Source: Pseudoselenomonas ruminantium (GTDB lineage Bacteria; Bacillota; Negativicutes; Selenomonadales; Selenomonadaceae). Taken from it: DNA of 64,000 nucleotides. Both the position numbers and the translations under genes were made by a program. Below, piece after piece: positions 7,924 through 15,654 of the stretch. Within the stretch, counting starts at the first letter, position 1. Each line of letters begins with the position of its first letter. The notes beneath the pieces were generated by a model. It saw only the letters and a program-made list of their open reading frames with translations, ran no database searches and had not been told where the DNA came from. The stretch is from positions 43,095 through 107,094 of the forward strand of contig NZ_FOQK01000011.1 of NCBI RefSeq assembly GCF_900113715.1, in the 5' to 3' direction.

Positions 7924-8472
7924 TCACCCTTTATTGACATACTTCATGCTTTCGATGCTGTCCTTCACATCTTCTTTGGCATCCGCATCGCCCGCATGGT
8001 AGAAATACGTGACCACCAGCACCTTCTGCGGGGCTTTGACAGCTACCGCATCGATTTCAAAATCCTTGCCGGCCTTTTGCCCCGTGTAATGGTATTTCTC
8101 CAGCGGGATATCGTGGACACTGATTTCCTCCTGGCCTTGCAGCTCGGCATTCCTGACCTGATACCGCTCCAGTGTCCTGCCGACCCGCTGATCGATAGTC
8201 TTATCCATCTCTGCCGGCTGTGGCGTGTCAACGTCTTTGCTATGCAGGTCGATGAACATATTGCTGCACTTTGCCTGCGCGACCTGCCAGGCCCCATCAT
8301 CATACGGCAACGCCTTGAACTGCTCCGGCATTTCTATCTGCAGTTCCTGCTGCGTCGATACCGTTACCCGCTCCGTCTCGCCAAACAAACTGATTCCCTC
8401 CAGCGAAAGATGGCTGCCCAGCGAACCGAAAAACATAACGATCGAATGAAGAAAGAAATAAACTGACATCAT
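7924..8472 (-). CDS. DcrB/DUF1795-like exported protein
   Basis: About 182 residues from the second of two adjacent ATGs, preceded by GGGGAC. The N-terminus is a hydrophobic signal or anchor (MMSVYFFLHSIVMFFG). The rest is a DcrB-like alpha/beta fold: an LQIEMPEQFKAL segment, a helix around TIDQRVGRTLERY, and a final strand and helix ending DSIESMKYVNKG. It shares the closing pattern of a strand, then a D/E-x-x-K/E-x-S-I-E/K-x-I-type helix, with four other proteins of this cluster. In contractile injection loci such proteins act as effector chaperones (Eag/DUF1795) or possibly as exported partners. The signal sequence argues for an exported role here. Confidence 0.55.
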   Translation of the reverse strand: MMSVYFFLHSIVMFFGSLGSHLSLEGISLFGETERVTVSTQQELQIEMPEQFKALPYDDGAWQVAQAKCSNMFIDLHSKDVDTPQPAEMDKTIDQRVGRTLERYQVRNAELQGQEEISVHDIPLEKYHYTGQKAGKDFEIDAVAVKAPQKVLVVTYFYHAGDADAKEDVKDSIESMKYVNKG

Positions 8473-8499
8473 ATTATATAAGTCCCCCTGTAACAAAAA

Positions 8500-9069
8500 T
8501 CACTGTACCGTGATTGTCTCAATCGAATTTTCCACCCTGGCCTTAGCAGCATCATTCTTTGGATTGTACTGATAAAGCAGCCACCATACATCCTGCCCCT
8601 CCTGGAACCCGAGCAGCTGGATTGTACTTTCCTGCCCCTTGGACTTGCTTGTGCATTCAATCGTCTTCACCGTTCTGCCCTGTATTTCCCGGATGCCCTC
8701 GCCTTTGATTGCCATCTCCCCCTTCATCGTGAATACCTCTTGGAAGTTCTCATAGCCAAAGCCGACCTTATCCTCCTTTTTCCGTGTCGTCGCATGAACG
8801 ACTAAAGCCCTGACACCATCTCTATCTCCTTTATAGGAATCGATGCGCTCAAATATTCCGCTCTCCGTCTTCGCATGTTTTGCCTCCGGCTCCATCGGCA
8901 GCTCCATCGAAAACATCTTCCCATCCTTCTGTTCATGCTTAACGGGATACCACAAAGTCGAAAAATCATCCGTCAACTCATGACGAACAAAAAAACTCAC
9001 ATTACCGCCTTGAAACGCCACAGCCAAAACCATAAACACAAAACCTACTAAATATAAAAGAACCTTCAT
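8500..9069 (-). CDS. DcrB/DUF1795-like membrane-anchored protein
   Basis: 189 residues from the ATG at 9069, chosen for AGAAAGG eight bases upstream; a longer frame starts at 9117. It has an N-terminal membrane segment (VLLYLVGFVFMVLAVAF). An extracytoplasmic domain follows, with the MFSMELPMEPEAKHA segment typical of the family and a C-terminal strand-helix (WWLLYQYNPKNDAAKARVEN, then SIETITVQ). It is adjacent to a second family member on each side, so the cluster has expanded locally. The role is unknown; protection against a partner effector or a periplasmic chaperone role are both possible. Confidence 0.55.
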   Translation of the reverse strand: MKVLLYLVGFVFMVLAVAFQGGNVSFFVRHELTDDFSTLWYPVKHEQKDGKMFSMELPMEPEAKHAKTESGIFERIDSYKGDRDGVRALVVHATTRKKEDKVGFGYENFQEVFTMKGEMAIKGEGIREIQGRTVKTIECTSKSKGQESTIQLLGFQEGQDVWWLLYQYNPKNDAAKARVENSIETITVQ

Positions 9070-9100
9070 ACCAAACACCTTTCTGCTTATAGCATTGCCA

Positions 9101-9670
9101 TTATTTATTATATTCATTTTCCTTTTCTTCTGTACAATCTCTATCGATAGTCAAATCATGACATGAACATGCGATTTCTTTCGCCAGTTCATTTAGTTTG
9201 CGATCGTTATACGAAAAAGAAATCGACCCCCATACCATATGTCCTTCTAATCCTGTCAGGAACATACAATTATACATACGTTCCAACAAGCCATCATTGA
9301 TATACTCAAAATATGCAATTGGCTGATAAACACCGTCTAAAATATCAGCTTCATATACATGCACTCCTGCTGCCATTTTAGGCAAGACGACTTTACAAAG
9401 CTCTACTTGTTTTTCCATGATAGCAGCATCTATTTTCTCTTCTGCTTTCAACAGACCAAACGAGAACTGTCCTGCATCATCTGCTAACAATACCTGTCCA
9501 GGATGACTTCCTGGTTGATAAATTTCTCGTACATGTTCAGGCATACTTACAAATGAATCCGGCAATTGCACCGAAAACTTATCATCATAAAACTTTCTTG
9601 CCGTGAAATGATATTTGTGTCCACGAAAAGCAACCTCATATCCGTCAGTATTTACAGATGTTTCTATCAT
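9101..9670 (-). CDS. DcrB/DUF1795-like protein without signal peptide, possible Eag-type effector chaperone
   Basis: This 189-residue protein lacks a signal sequence, unlike its four relatives in the cluster. It has the family pattern FSVQLPDSFVSMP near residue 32 and a glycine-rich loop LADDAGQFSFGLLKAEEKID near 82. Cytoplasmic DUF1795 (Eag) proteins hold the transmembrane segments of PAAR-type effectors before loading onto VgrG. The upstream gene at 10711 encodes a candidate effector with hydrophobic segments, which would suit that role. The start overlaps the pentapeptide gene by 26 bases. The assignment is by pattern and context only. Confidence 0.5.
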   Translation of the reverse strand: MIETSVNTDGYEVAFRGHKYHFTARKFYDDKFSVQLPDSFVSMPEHVREIYQPGSHPGQVLLADDAGQFSFGLLKAEEKIDAAIMEKQVELCKVVLPKMAAGVHVYEADILDGVYQPIAYFEYINDGLLERMYNCMFLTGLEGHMVWGSISFSYNDRKLNELAKEIACSCHDLTIDRDCTEEKENEYNK

Positions 9671-10703
9671 TGTTAGCGCCAGCCTTTCCTATTTCTTGCA
9701 ATGCTTTATCATTCATTACACAATCAGTAAGTTTAATACAAGCAAACTCACAATCAACAAATTCTACATCCATCCAATCACAATTCAAAAATTTTGAATC
9801 AGCGAAACAACAATCCATGAATAACAACGGATATCGGCTATTTTCATCATCTGCCTTCACCGAATGAAACCTGCATGTGTCGAATATGCAATTCACAAAA
9901 ATGGCTCCAGTCAGATTTGTTTTTTCGAATTTTGTCAAATGGAAATGACAATCATCAAATATTACATTACGTAAATTTGTTTTACCGAACGTCCATGGCT
10001 CAAATAGGCACTGTCCGAATTTACTGTTTTCTATATCAATCTCGTCTATCTTTTTCATTCGATATCGTTTCTTTGCAAAGGAACGGTATTTCAAATCATC
10101 TTCAAGCAGATTTTCTTTGTCAATATATTTCAGCAAGTCAACTTTAGGACGCAATCGTCCTATTATCTCTTGTTTACCTATATACTCACCATAGGTCACA
10201 TAGAATTCTTCATTTCGCAATATCCCTTCCATAATCTTATCCAAGTCTAGCGCCAGCCATACTTTCATATATTCCCCCAGCACTGCCATTATTTTTCTAA
10301 CAGTAGCCGGATAGAAACGACGGAACATTACAGGATGAACAAGTGACCGAATATATTCCCGCTCATCACACAATTCTTCTTCAAATTTTTTCCACAGCTC
10401 CATCATCCATAGACAATTCAAGCTCGCACTATCCATAAACTGTCCTTGCCTATCGAATGCACTTATATTTATATTCGCATTTCCGCACAGAAAATCTGTG
10501 TATGGCATCGTACAATGTATCCTTGCCACAGGTCTTTCCAGCGAAACATATAATGTATGAACGAACTGGTAGAACCACTCTATATATTCTGTTTCTAATT
10601 TCTGTTGGTTTTCTATACAATATTCATTAAAGGACAACAATAAATTTTCTTCTAATGGTAAATACCTGTTTTTATAAAATTCCTTGATTGTAAAATTTTT
10701 CAT
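9645..10703 (-). CDS. Pentapeptide-repeat protein of the injection-system cluster
   Basis: 352 residues. The first 200 or so form an unrecognised mostly helical domain (LYVSLERPVARIHC, MFRRFYPATVRKIMAVLGEY). Residues 225-330 are a right-handed beta-helix of pentapeptide repeats, with A/C-x-L/F-x-x steps such as FGKTNLRNVIFDDCHF, KFEKTNLTGAIFVNCIF and CDWMDVEFVDCEFACI. Pentapeptide proteins recur next to VgrG/PAAR and DUF1795 genes in type VI-like loci, where their role is not settled. Base composition is much more AT-rich than the flanking housekeeping genes, pointing to transfer. Confidence 0.7.
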   Translation of the reverse strand: MKNFTIKEFYKNRYLPLEENLLLSFNEYCIENQQKLETEYIEWFYQFVHTLYVSLERPVARIHCTMPYTDFLCGNANINISAFDRQGQFMDSASLNCLWMMELWKKFEEELCDEREYIRSLVHPVMFRRFYPATVRKIMAVLGEYMKVWLALDLDKIMEGILRNEEFYVTYGEYIGKQEIIGRLRPKVDLLKYIDKENLLEDDLKYRSFAKKRYRMKKIDEIDIENSKFGQCLFEPWTFGKTNLRNVIFDDCHFHLTKFEKTNLTGAIFVNCIFDTCRFHSVKADDENSRYPLLFMDCCFADSKFLNCDWMDVEFVDCEFACIKLTDCVMNDKALQEIGKAGANNDRNICKY

Positions 10704-10710
10704 TCCTTAA

Positions 10711-11529
10711 TCACTTTTGCAAACTAGTACTATTTTCTATAGCCTTTTGCGCTGCCTCTCTTTGTTGTTGACGATAGCGGCGTTCGTTATAACGGTAATC
10801 AACAACTCCTGTTGCACCAATTCTTGCCGCCGCAGCAGGTTTGCTATTCCATATTTTCAGTGATCCCTTTCCTGCACCTACTGCATATTTTCTACCTGCA
10901 CGCAAGCCTTTCATCAAACGCGGATGCGTTTTGTCCAAGCCTGCAATCAAATTTCTCCCACCATTTACCCCCTGCATTGCTATTTCCTTTGCTCCCTGGG
11001 GGACTTTTAAGATTCTTCCACTGGTTTTAAACCTTATCAAACGCGCAGCTACAGCCGTTTTATGCGAAGCTAAATTTTTTGCTGTCTCCACCTTTCCTAT
11101 CGCGCTTGCAACACGAGTTGTACGTAAAAATTTCACACCTACCTTCATCAGCGGAACAGTGTCTACGGCAGCCATACAAATGCTCCAATTCCTTGCATCG
11201 TCATCACCTTTTTCAGCAGCTTCTTTTGCTTCATAAAGATCCATTCCTATCATTCCAGCTGTACATATAACTTTAATCGGCACAAAAGGTACAAACGAAC
11301 CGATAAAAAAAACTGATTTTGCTAATGCCCTTAGGTCAGCTTTTGTTTGTTCTGCCTGCAATTCTTCAGATGTTTTTGCGCTATTCACATATCTCGGATG
11401 ATCGTATCCTTCCTGATTTATTATTTCCGCTTGTGATACTATTGTCTTAGCCTCAGCACTTATTACCATCTGCGTATCTTGAACAATAAACTTCAATATT
11501 TTATCTGATTTAATCAATAATTCCGACAT
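10711..11529 (-). CDS. Candidate injected effector with hydrophobic segment and basic tail
   Basis: 272 residues from the ATG at 11529 (a longer frame to 11565 overlaps the VgrG gene). Helical N-terminal 75 residues are followed by a hydrophobic segment (VFFIGSFVPFVPIKVICTAG, about 73-92). A stretch like the pre-toxin regions of polymorphic toxins comes next (AAVDTVPLMKVGVKFLRTTR, about 118-137). The last 100 residues are basic, ending RYNERRYRQQQREAA. I do not recognise a catalytic motif. It stands directly after a VgrG-like gene and before a pentapeptide protein and a DUF1795-like protein, the usual order for spike, effector and chaperone. Toxicity is inference only. Confidence 0.5.
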   Translation of the reverse strand: MSELLIKSDKILKFIVQDTQMVISAEAKTIVSQAEIINQEGYDHPRYVNSAKTSEELQAEQTKADLRALAKSVFFIGSFVPFVPIKVICTAGMIGMDLYEAKEAAEKGDDDARNWSICMAAVDTVPLMKVGVKFLRTTRVASAIGKVETAKNLASHKTAVAARLIRFKTSGRILKVPQGAKEIAMQGVNGGRNLIAGLDKTHPRLMKGLRAGRKYAVGAGKGSLKIWNSKPAAAARIGATGVVDYRYNERRYRQQQREAAQKAIENSTSLQK

Positions 11530-11542
11530 AGCACCGCCGCCC

Positions 11543-13036
11543 TCATTTTTTCTTCTGCAATACATTCACACTTGCAGACTTAACCGGATATTCATACAAT
11601 GGACTCGTCTCACACAAGTATGTCATATCCTTCCCCATCATACTTTGTGATGTTACTAAGTATTGTCGCTTCAACGGCGCTCCATCATCATGCAAATATT
11701 GCGAATAGCCTTTATTGAATCCCTCCATCAATTTATATGCCTCATCCGTAACATTTCCCGCCTGTGCATCAAGACATATCGACCTACCACTATGAATGAC
11801 GATATTTTCCGTCGATACAATATCTACACCATTTTGTACATCCCCAACGATACGCGAAGAATTGTCACCAGTACGACCAGCCACACAAACAGTACTGTCA
11901 GGTTGGAACTGTATCATTTGATTTTCTGATGTAAGATTCCTATTTTCCGGTGTATGATAATCAGGATTCCCACCCAATGTACTTCTATGGCTTCCTAATG
12001 CCAATAATTCACCGCATTCTTCAAAATAAACATATATCTTGTCTCCTATATCCGGCATAGAATACATATAGTTATTCACTGTATTTTCATGATCAATCCA
12101 ACGAGCATCCTGCACATCTTGATGTTCATCGCAATCAAATCTCACTTTCACCTGTTGCCCCTTCACAGCCATTACTTTCCCTGGAAGATAGCAAGGTCTA
12201 TTCCAGTTTTTCCTCTGTTGTTCTACTTTAGGATATAAGCCCTCTTTGTGACGAATCATCAGTTCATTTTCTAAAACGTCTCCCCTAGCACTTATCTTGC
12301 TTGCCCATATGATTTGTTTATAATTTTTCAACATAACGCTATAGCCTGCACTTGGCTGCAAATCATATGTCTTGAGTTTTACGCCTGAAAACTCTTCCAC
12401 AAAAGTTTTTGGCCTGGTATTTTCTTGTCGACGCATCACATCTAAATATGACAAACAAATGCCATGTAAATTCTCCGACGAGTCATGCTGGTATTCCTCA
12501 AAGGGAACAAAGCCTAAACCAATCCGGATTGTGGCCGCACCACTATCACAACAAATACTTTTGCCGAGGCTCTCACATAACCTGCGTAAGAACGCCCAAT
12601 CTGTCTCGCCATGCTGATACAGCATGCGTGATACCTGCACCTCTTCCTCTACTTTTATTTCGGCATTATATTCAGTTGCAATCTTACGCGCAACATCGCC
12701 TAATGTCTTATTTACCGATTGAAAAGTTCTGCTTTTCTTTTTGATATCCATTTTTTTCGAAACGGAATATAACTCCAAAGCTACTTCTCTCCTACCACTG
12801 CATTCGTAAAGATTTATTTCTGTTACCACCCCTGCAAATATCGACTTCCTACCTGCATATATTTTTACTTCTTGATTTTGATAGGACAAAAGCGGCTTCA
12901 AATCTTCGGTCTCCGCTATTTCCAAACGAATCTCAACCCGTCCATGGTTCCCCACTTGAGTCTGTATAGATAAGTCAATTACCTTTGACGATATAAAGCC
13001 AGCAATATGAAGATCACTTAAAGTTACTGTTTCCAT
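11543..13036 (-). CDS. VgrG/gpD-like contractile injection spike protein (third copy)
   Basis: This 497-residue protein is built like phage late-control protein D and VgrG. An N-terminal gp27-like part (about 1-340) contains ILYQHGETDWAFLRR-type sequence (here MLYQHGETDWAFLRRLCESL). An OB-fold (KVMAVKGQQVKVRFDCDE) and a C-terminal beta region follow (about 400-480). These proteins form the trimeric spike of type VI, R-pyocin or extracellular contractile systems. It is more divergent and more AT-rich than the two copies at 15.7-18.5 kb, so it was probably acquired separately with its downstream effector genes. No sheath, tube or baseplate genes are in the window. Confidence 0.85.
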   Translation of the reverse strand: METVTLSDLHIAGFISSKVIDLSIQTQVGNHGRVEIRLEIAETEDLKPLLSYQNQEVKIYAGRKSIFAGVVTEINLYECSGRREVALELYSVSKKMDIKKKSRTFQSVNKTLGDVARKIATEYNAEIKVEEEVQVSRMLYQHGETDWAFLRRLCESLGKSICCDSGAATIRIGLGFVPFEEYQHDSSENLHGICLSYLDVMRRQENTRPKTFVEEFSGVKLKTYDLQPSAGYSVMLKNYKQIIWASKISARGDVLENELMIRHKEGLYPKVEQQRKNWNRPCYLPGKVMAVKGQQVKVRFDCDEHQDVQDARWIDHENTVNNYMYSMPDIGDKIYVYFEECGELLALGSHRSTLGGNPDYHTPENRNLTSENQMIQFQPDSTVCVAGRTGDNSSRIVGDVQNGVDIVSTENIVIHSGRSICLDAQAGNVTDEAYKLMEGFNKGYSQYLHDDGAPLKRQYLVTSQSMMGKDMTYLCETSPLYEYPVKSASVNVLQKKK

Positions 13037-13106
13037 AGATGTCTCCTTTAATGGATTGGTATCGTATCATACCCGCAACATTTATGATTATAATGATGAA
13101 TACATC

Positions 13107-13682
13107 TTAACGTATTGCTATTGTTTTTATGGATTTTTTTACAATATCTTCCATTTCTTTATCTCCTTCCTTATACGAATATACAATCGTCCAATATTCA
13201 CTCCCGGACTGGACACCTAATCCTTCTATTATGTATGGTTCATCATCAATTATTTTTATTTTTGCATATGTTGCTTTTTTTCCATCAACCTCTTTTTCTT
13301 CTGTTTTTTCTAGTTTGAGATTCATTCTATCAGAATCTTCAAAATCAGCCGAAAAAGTTTTTACATCGAAATTTATTTTCGTATATTTATCCATCACCGC
13401 TATATGATCTAAGCTTACAAAAATTCGTTTAGATTCATATCGATACCAATAATTATTGTTTGTGTATTTATCGGACTTAAACTCGCCATGTTCATTTAAC
13501 GAAAATGGTAAATCTACATAGAATTTACCTTCATTATCTTGAGGTATCGATATTGTTTGCCAAGATTTTTCAGTTGAATTTATCTTACTACCAGAAGCCA
13601 CATTTGTATCATTATCTCCGAAACATCCTGTAGTCCCTACTATAAGTAGCATCAATATATACATAAAAAAAATCTTTTTCAT
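13107..13682 (-). CDS. DcrB-like lipoprotein (copy 1)
   Basis: 191 residues from the ATG at 13682, chosen because it gives a clean lipoprotein signal MKKIFFMYILMLLIVGTTGC with the lipobox cysteine at residue 20. The mature part has the family pattern FYVDLPFSLNEHGEFK, a central FDVKTFSADFEDSDRMNLKL and a final YWTIVYSYKEGDKEMEDIVK followed by KSIKTIAIR. It is about half identical to the protein at 14111, especially over the last 100 residues. Its coding start lies inside the truncated PAAR frame (13612-13995), because a deletion fused the two. Confidence 0.65.
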   Translation of the reverse strand: MKKIFFMYILMLLIVGTTGCFGDNDTNVASGSKINSTEKSWQTISIPQDNEGKFYVDLPFSLNEHGEFKSDKYTNNNYWYRYESKRIFVSLDHIAVMDKYTKINFDVKTFSADFEDSDRMNLKLEKTEEKEVDGKKATYAKIKIIDDEPYIIEGLGVQSGSEYWTIVYSYKEGDKEMEDIVKKSIKTIAIR

Positions 13683-13995
13683 ACAGAGTTTCTCCATCCT
13701 GCCATGCTTCATTCAGTATGAGGTAGCATGTCCTGCCGGCATACTTGTCCGTATCTATCGTGACATTACCGTGCTGTTGCAATAACCTTCTTACCTCTTG
13801 GGCATCCGCTTTACATCGCCCATATCCTTTGATATTTTCTGGATATTTATGATCATTAGCATCCAACGCAGGTTGTCGATCTTTCTGATTGATGACGCCA
13901 TGTGAATGCTCTAAAAATACTTTTTGTTTTGCCGTGATGCAATCACAATAAGTATATTGCGTAGCCATGGACATATAATTTCCCTTTGACGACAT
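13612..13995 (-). pseudogene. Truncated DUF4280 PAAR-like gene
   Basis: The first 101 residues (MSSKGNYMSMATQYTYCDC to NEAWQDGE) are almost the same as the intact PAAR-like protein at 14720-15652. After that the frame runs out of homology and ends at codon 127 inside the lipoprotein gene (LYEKDFFYVYIDATYSRDY). The missing part includes the second half of the PAAR-like tip, with its VEGAPALLDTSTLVCA block. The product is unlikely to cap a VgrG. It is best read as debris of a tandem duplication, although it keeps a start codon and ribosome site. Confidence 0.7.
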
Positions 13996-14110
13996 TTTCA
14001 GTTACCCCCCATATTACCAGAATGTATCCCTATGCATTCTGCTATAAATGGCTCAATTTCCATATCACTATCATATCCACAATATTTATGATTATAACGA
14101 TGAATACATT

Positions 14111-14710
14111 TTAACGTATCGCTATTGATTCCATAGACCTTTTTACCATTTTTTCCATTCCCCTGTTTCCCTCTATATATGTATACATGATTGTCCAATA
14201 TTCATTGCCGCCATCGATTCCTATACATTCAATAATTTGCGGATTATTATCTTCATCTATAACAATTTTAGCATAAGTTACTTTTCTGCCATTTATATAT
14301 TTATCTTCCAATATCTTCATTTTTGCATTAAGTTGTTCAGCATCATCAAAATCCACCATAAACGTTTTTATATCAAAATTTATTTTAAAATCATCGTTAC
14401 CGACCAAAGCCCAATCAACACTCACGTTTATTTTATCATCTTCATGCCTATACCATTTCGCACTTTTTATATCATTATTTATTTCATTATTTATTTTGAA
14501 ATCACCACGATCTTCCAGATTAAACGGCAAATCAATGTATAGCTTTTCCCCATCTTTTTGCGGCAACTCTATGGAGCGCCATCCATCTTTTTGAATCTGT
14601 TCATTTGATGATGTAGTTATTTCTTGAGACTTATTGTTTCCTGAGCAGCCAGGCACAAACAGTGCCATAACTACTAATAATATAAACATCAGTTTTTTCA
14701 TTTTATCCAC
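14111..14710 (-). CDS. DcrB-like lipoprotein (copy 2)
   Basis: 199 residues with the lipoprotein signal KKLMFILLVVMALFVPGCSG, cysteine near residue 22. The mature domain repeats the family features: LYIDLPFNLEDRGDFK, FDIKTFMVDFDDAEQLNAKM and YWTIMYTYIEGNRGMEKMVK followed by RSMESIAIR. It follows the PAAR-like gene by nine bases. A surface lipoprotein made with each PAAR-like tip could be an immunity or docking factor for that effector module. Neither is demonstrated. The last codons of this gene and the downstream DNA match the copy at 13107. Confidence 0.65.
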   Translation of the reverse strand: MDKMKKLMFILLVVMALFVPGCSGNNKSQEITTSSNEQIQKDGWRSIELPQKDGEKLYIDLPFNLEDRGDFKINNEINNDIKSAKWYRHEDDKINVSVDWALVGNDDFKINFDIKTFMVDFDDAEQLNAKMKILEDKYINGRKVTYAKIVIDEDNNPQIIECIGIDGGNEYWTIMYTYIEGNRGMEKMVKRSMESIAIR

Positions 14711-14719
14711 ACACTCTTC

Positions 14720-15652
14720 TTATCTTTTTTCACTGTGACTTCCCGAAACATCATACCCTTTTTTATTTCCTTTAACTTTCAACTTATATTCACCAGATTC
14801 TCCTTCTAATTCTACGCCATCTTTACTTGCTGAAAGCTTTATGCTTCTTTCCTCCTTCTCAAATTTAGTATACATTTTAACTTCCGACGGTTCATGTTTC
14901 GTACTTTCCCCACTTGACTTTAATTTTCCTATTTCAGCTTCTGTACCTGCAGCAATGTTAAAATCACCTTTACTGTAACCAACTTCAACTCCCACTTTTC
15001 CTTGCGTAGAATTTCCATGATTTAGTTCTATTCCTTTCGTTCCCAAAGATCCTTCTGTCTCGCGGTGCTCTGCATCGACAGGATTCAGGGTTGCTTCCGC
15101 ATAAAATCCATCTTTTTTGTCTCCTATCATGAAATGACCATCTTTCGGCAAGTAATTTGCTATCACTGCTTCAGCTTTTTCTAATTCGCTATTTATTCCG
15201 TCAAATGCACTATACGATGCATCAATACTGTCAGGCAATGCATCCGCATCCGAACCAGGTTTTATGAACCTTATTCGTCCTCCTCTGGCACAGACCAGGG
15301 TACTTGTATCAAGCAGCGCCGGTGCTCCCTCGACTGTGAAATGAGTATCGCCATCCTGCCATGCTTCATTCAGTATGGGGTAGCATGTCCTGCCAGCATA
15401 CTTGTCCGTATCTATCGTGACATTACCGTGCTGTTGCAATAACCGTCTTACCTCTTGGGCATCCGCTTTGCATCGCCCATATCCTTTGATATTTTCTGGA
15501 TATTTATGATCATTGGCATTCAACACAGGTTGTTGATCTTTCTGATTGATGACGCCATGCGATTGCTCTAAAAATACTTTTTGTTTTGCCGTGCCGCAAT
15601 CACAATAAGTATATTGCGTAGCCATGGACATATAATTTCCCTTTGACGACAT
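14720..15652 (-). CDS. DUF4280 PAAR-like tip protein with C-terminal extension
   Basis: 310 residues. Residues 8-135 form the DUF4280/PAAR-like domain (MATQYTYCDCGTAKQKVF, then FTVEGAPALLDTSTLVCARG), which sharpens a VgrG spike and carries cargo. Residues 190-310 are a polar beta-strand-rich extension with repeated charged strands (KGIELNHGNSTQGKVGVEVG, KLSASKDGVELEGESGEY) and no catalytic motif I can see. The start follows the VgrG stop by three bases with GGGAGGTGACTG as ribosome site, so spike and tip are coupled. The extension may be the passenger, or an adaptor for one. Confidence 0.8.
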   Translation of the reverse strand: MSSKGNYMSMATQYTYCDCGTAKQKVFLEQSHGVINQKDQQPVLNANDHKYPENIKGYGRCKADAQEVRRLLQQHGNVTIDTDKYAGRTCYPILNEAWQDGDTHFTVEGAPALLDTSTLVCARGGRIRFIKPGSDADALPDSIDASYSAFDGINSELEKAEAVIANYLPKDGHFMIGDKKDGFYAEATLNPVDAEHRETEGSLGTKGIELNHGNSTQGKVGVEVGYSKGDFNIAAGTEAEIGKLKSSGESTKHEPSEVKMYTKFEKEERSIKLSASKDGVELEGESGEYKLKVKGNKKGYDVSGSHSEKR

Positions 15653-15654
15653 TT

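Larger units (their letters stand above)
13080..14012. repeat. Tandem duplicate of the lipoprotein-PAAR segment, internally deleted
   Basis: This segment repeats the order found at 14088-15670. The words TTTATGATTATAA-GATGAATACAT occur after both lipoprotein genes (13083 and 14092). The two PAAR-like genes share nearly identical first 100 codons. Both PAAR genes are preceded by the same VgrG 3' end (ATGGG-GGT-AC/GAC-TGA-AAATG). In this copy everything after PAAR codon 101 is missing up to the lipoprotein start. Between 14013 and 14087 a short frame (AECIGIHSGN) resembles the end of a third lipoprotein copy (IECIGIDGGN), hinting at more than one duplication. Confidence 0.6.

Noticed and set aside
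13998..14198. A 66-codon minus-strand frame overlapping the end of the second lipoprotein gene
   Set aside because: It is out of frame with the lipoprotein over most of its length and ends in the duplicated VgrG 3' end. It is treated as duplication debris.
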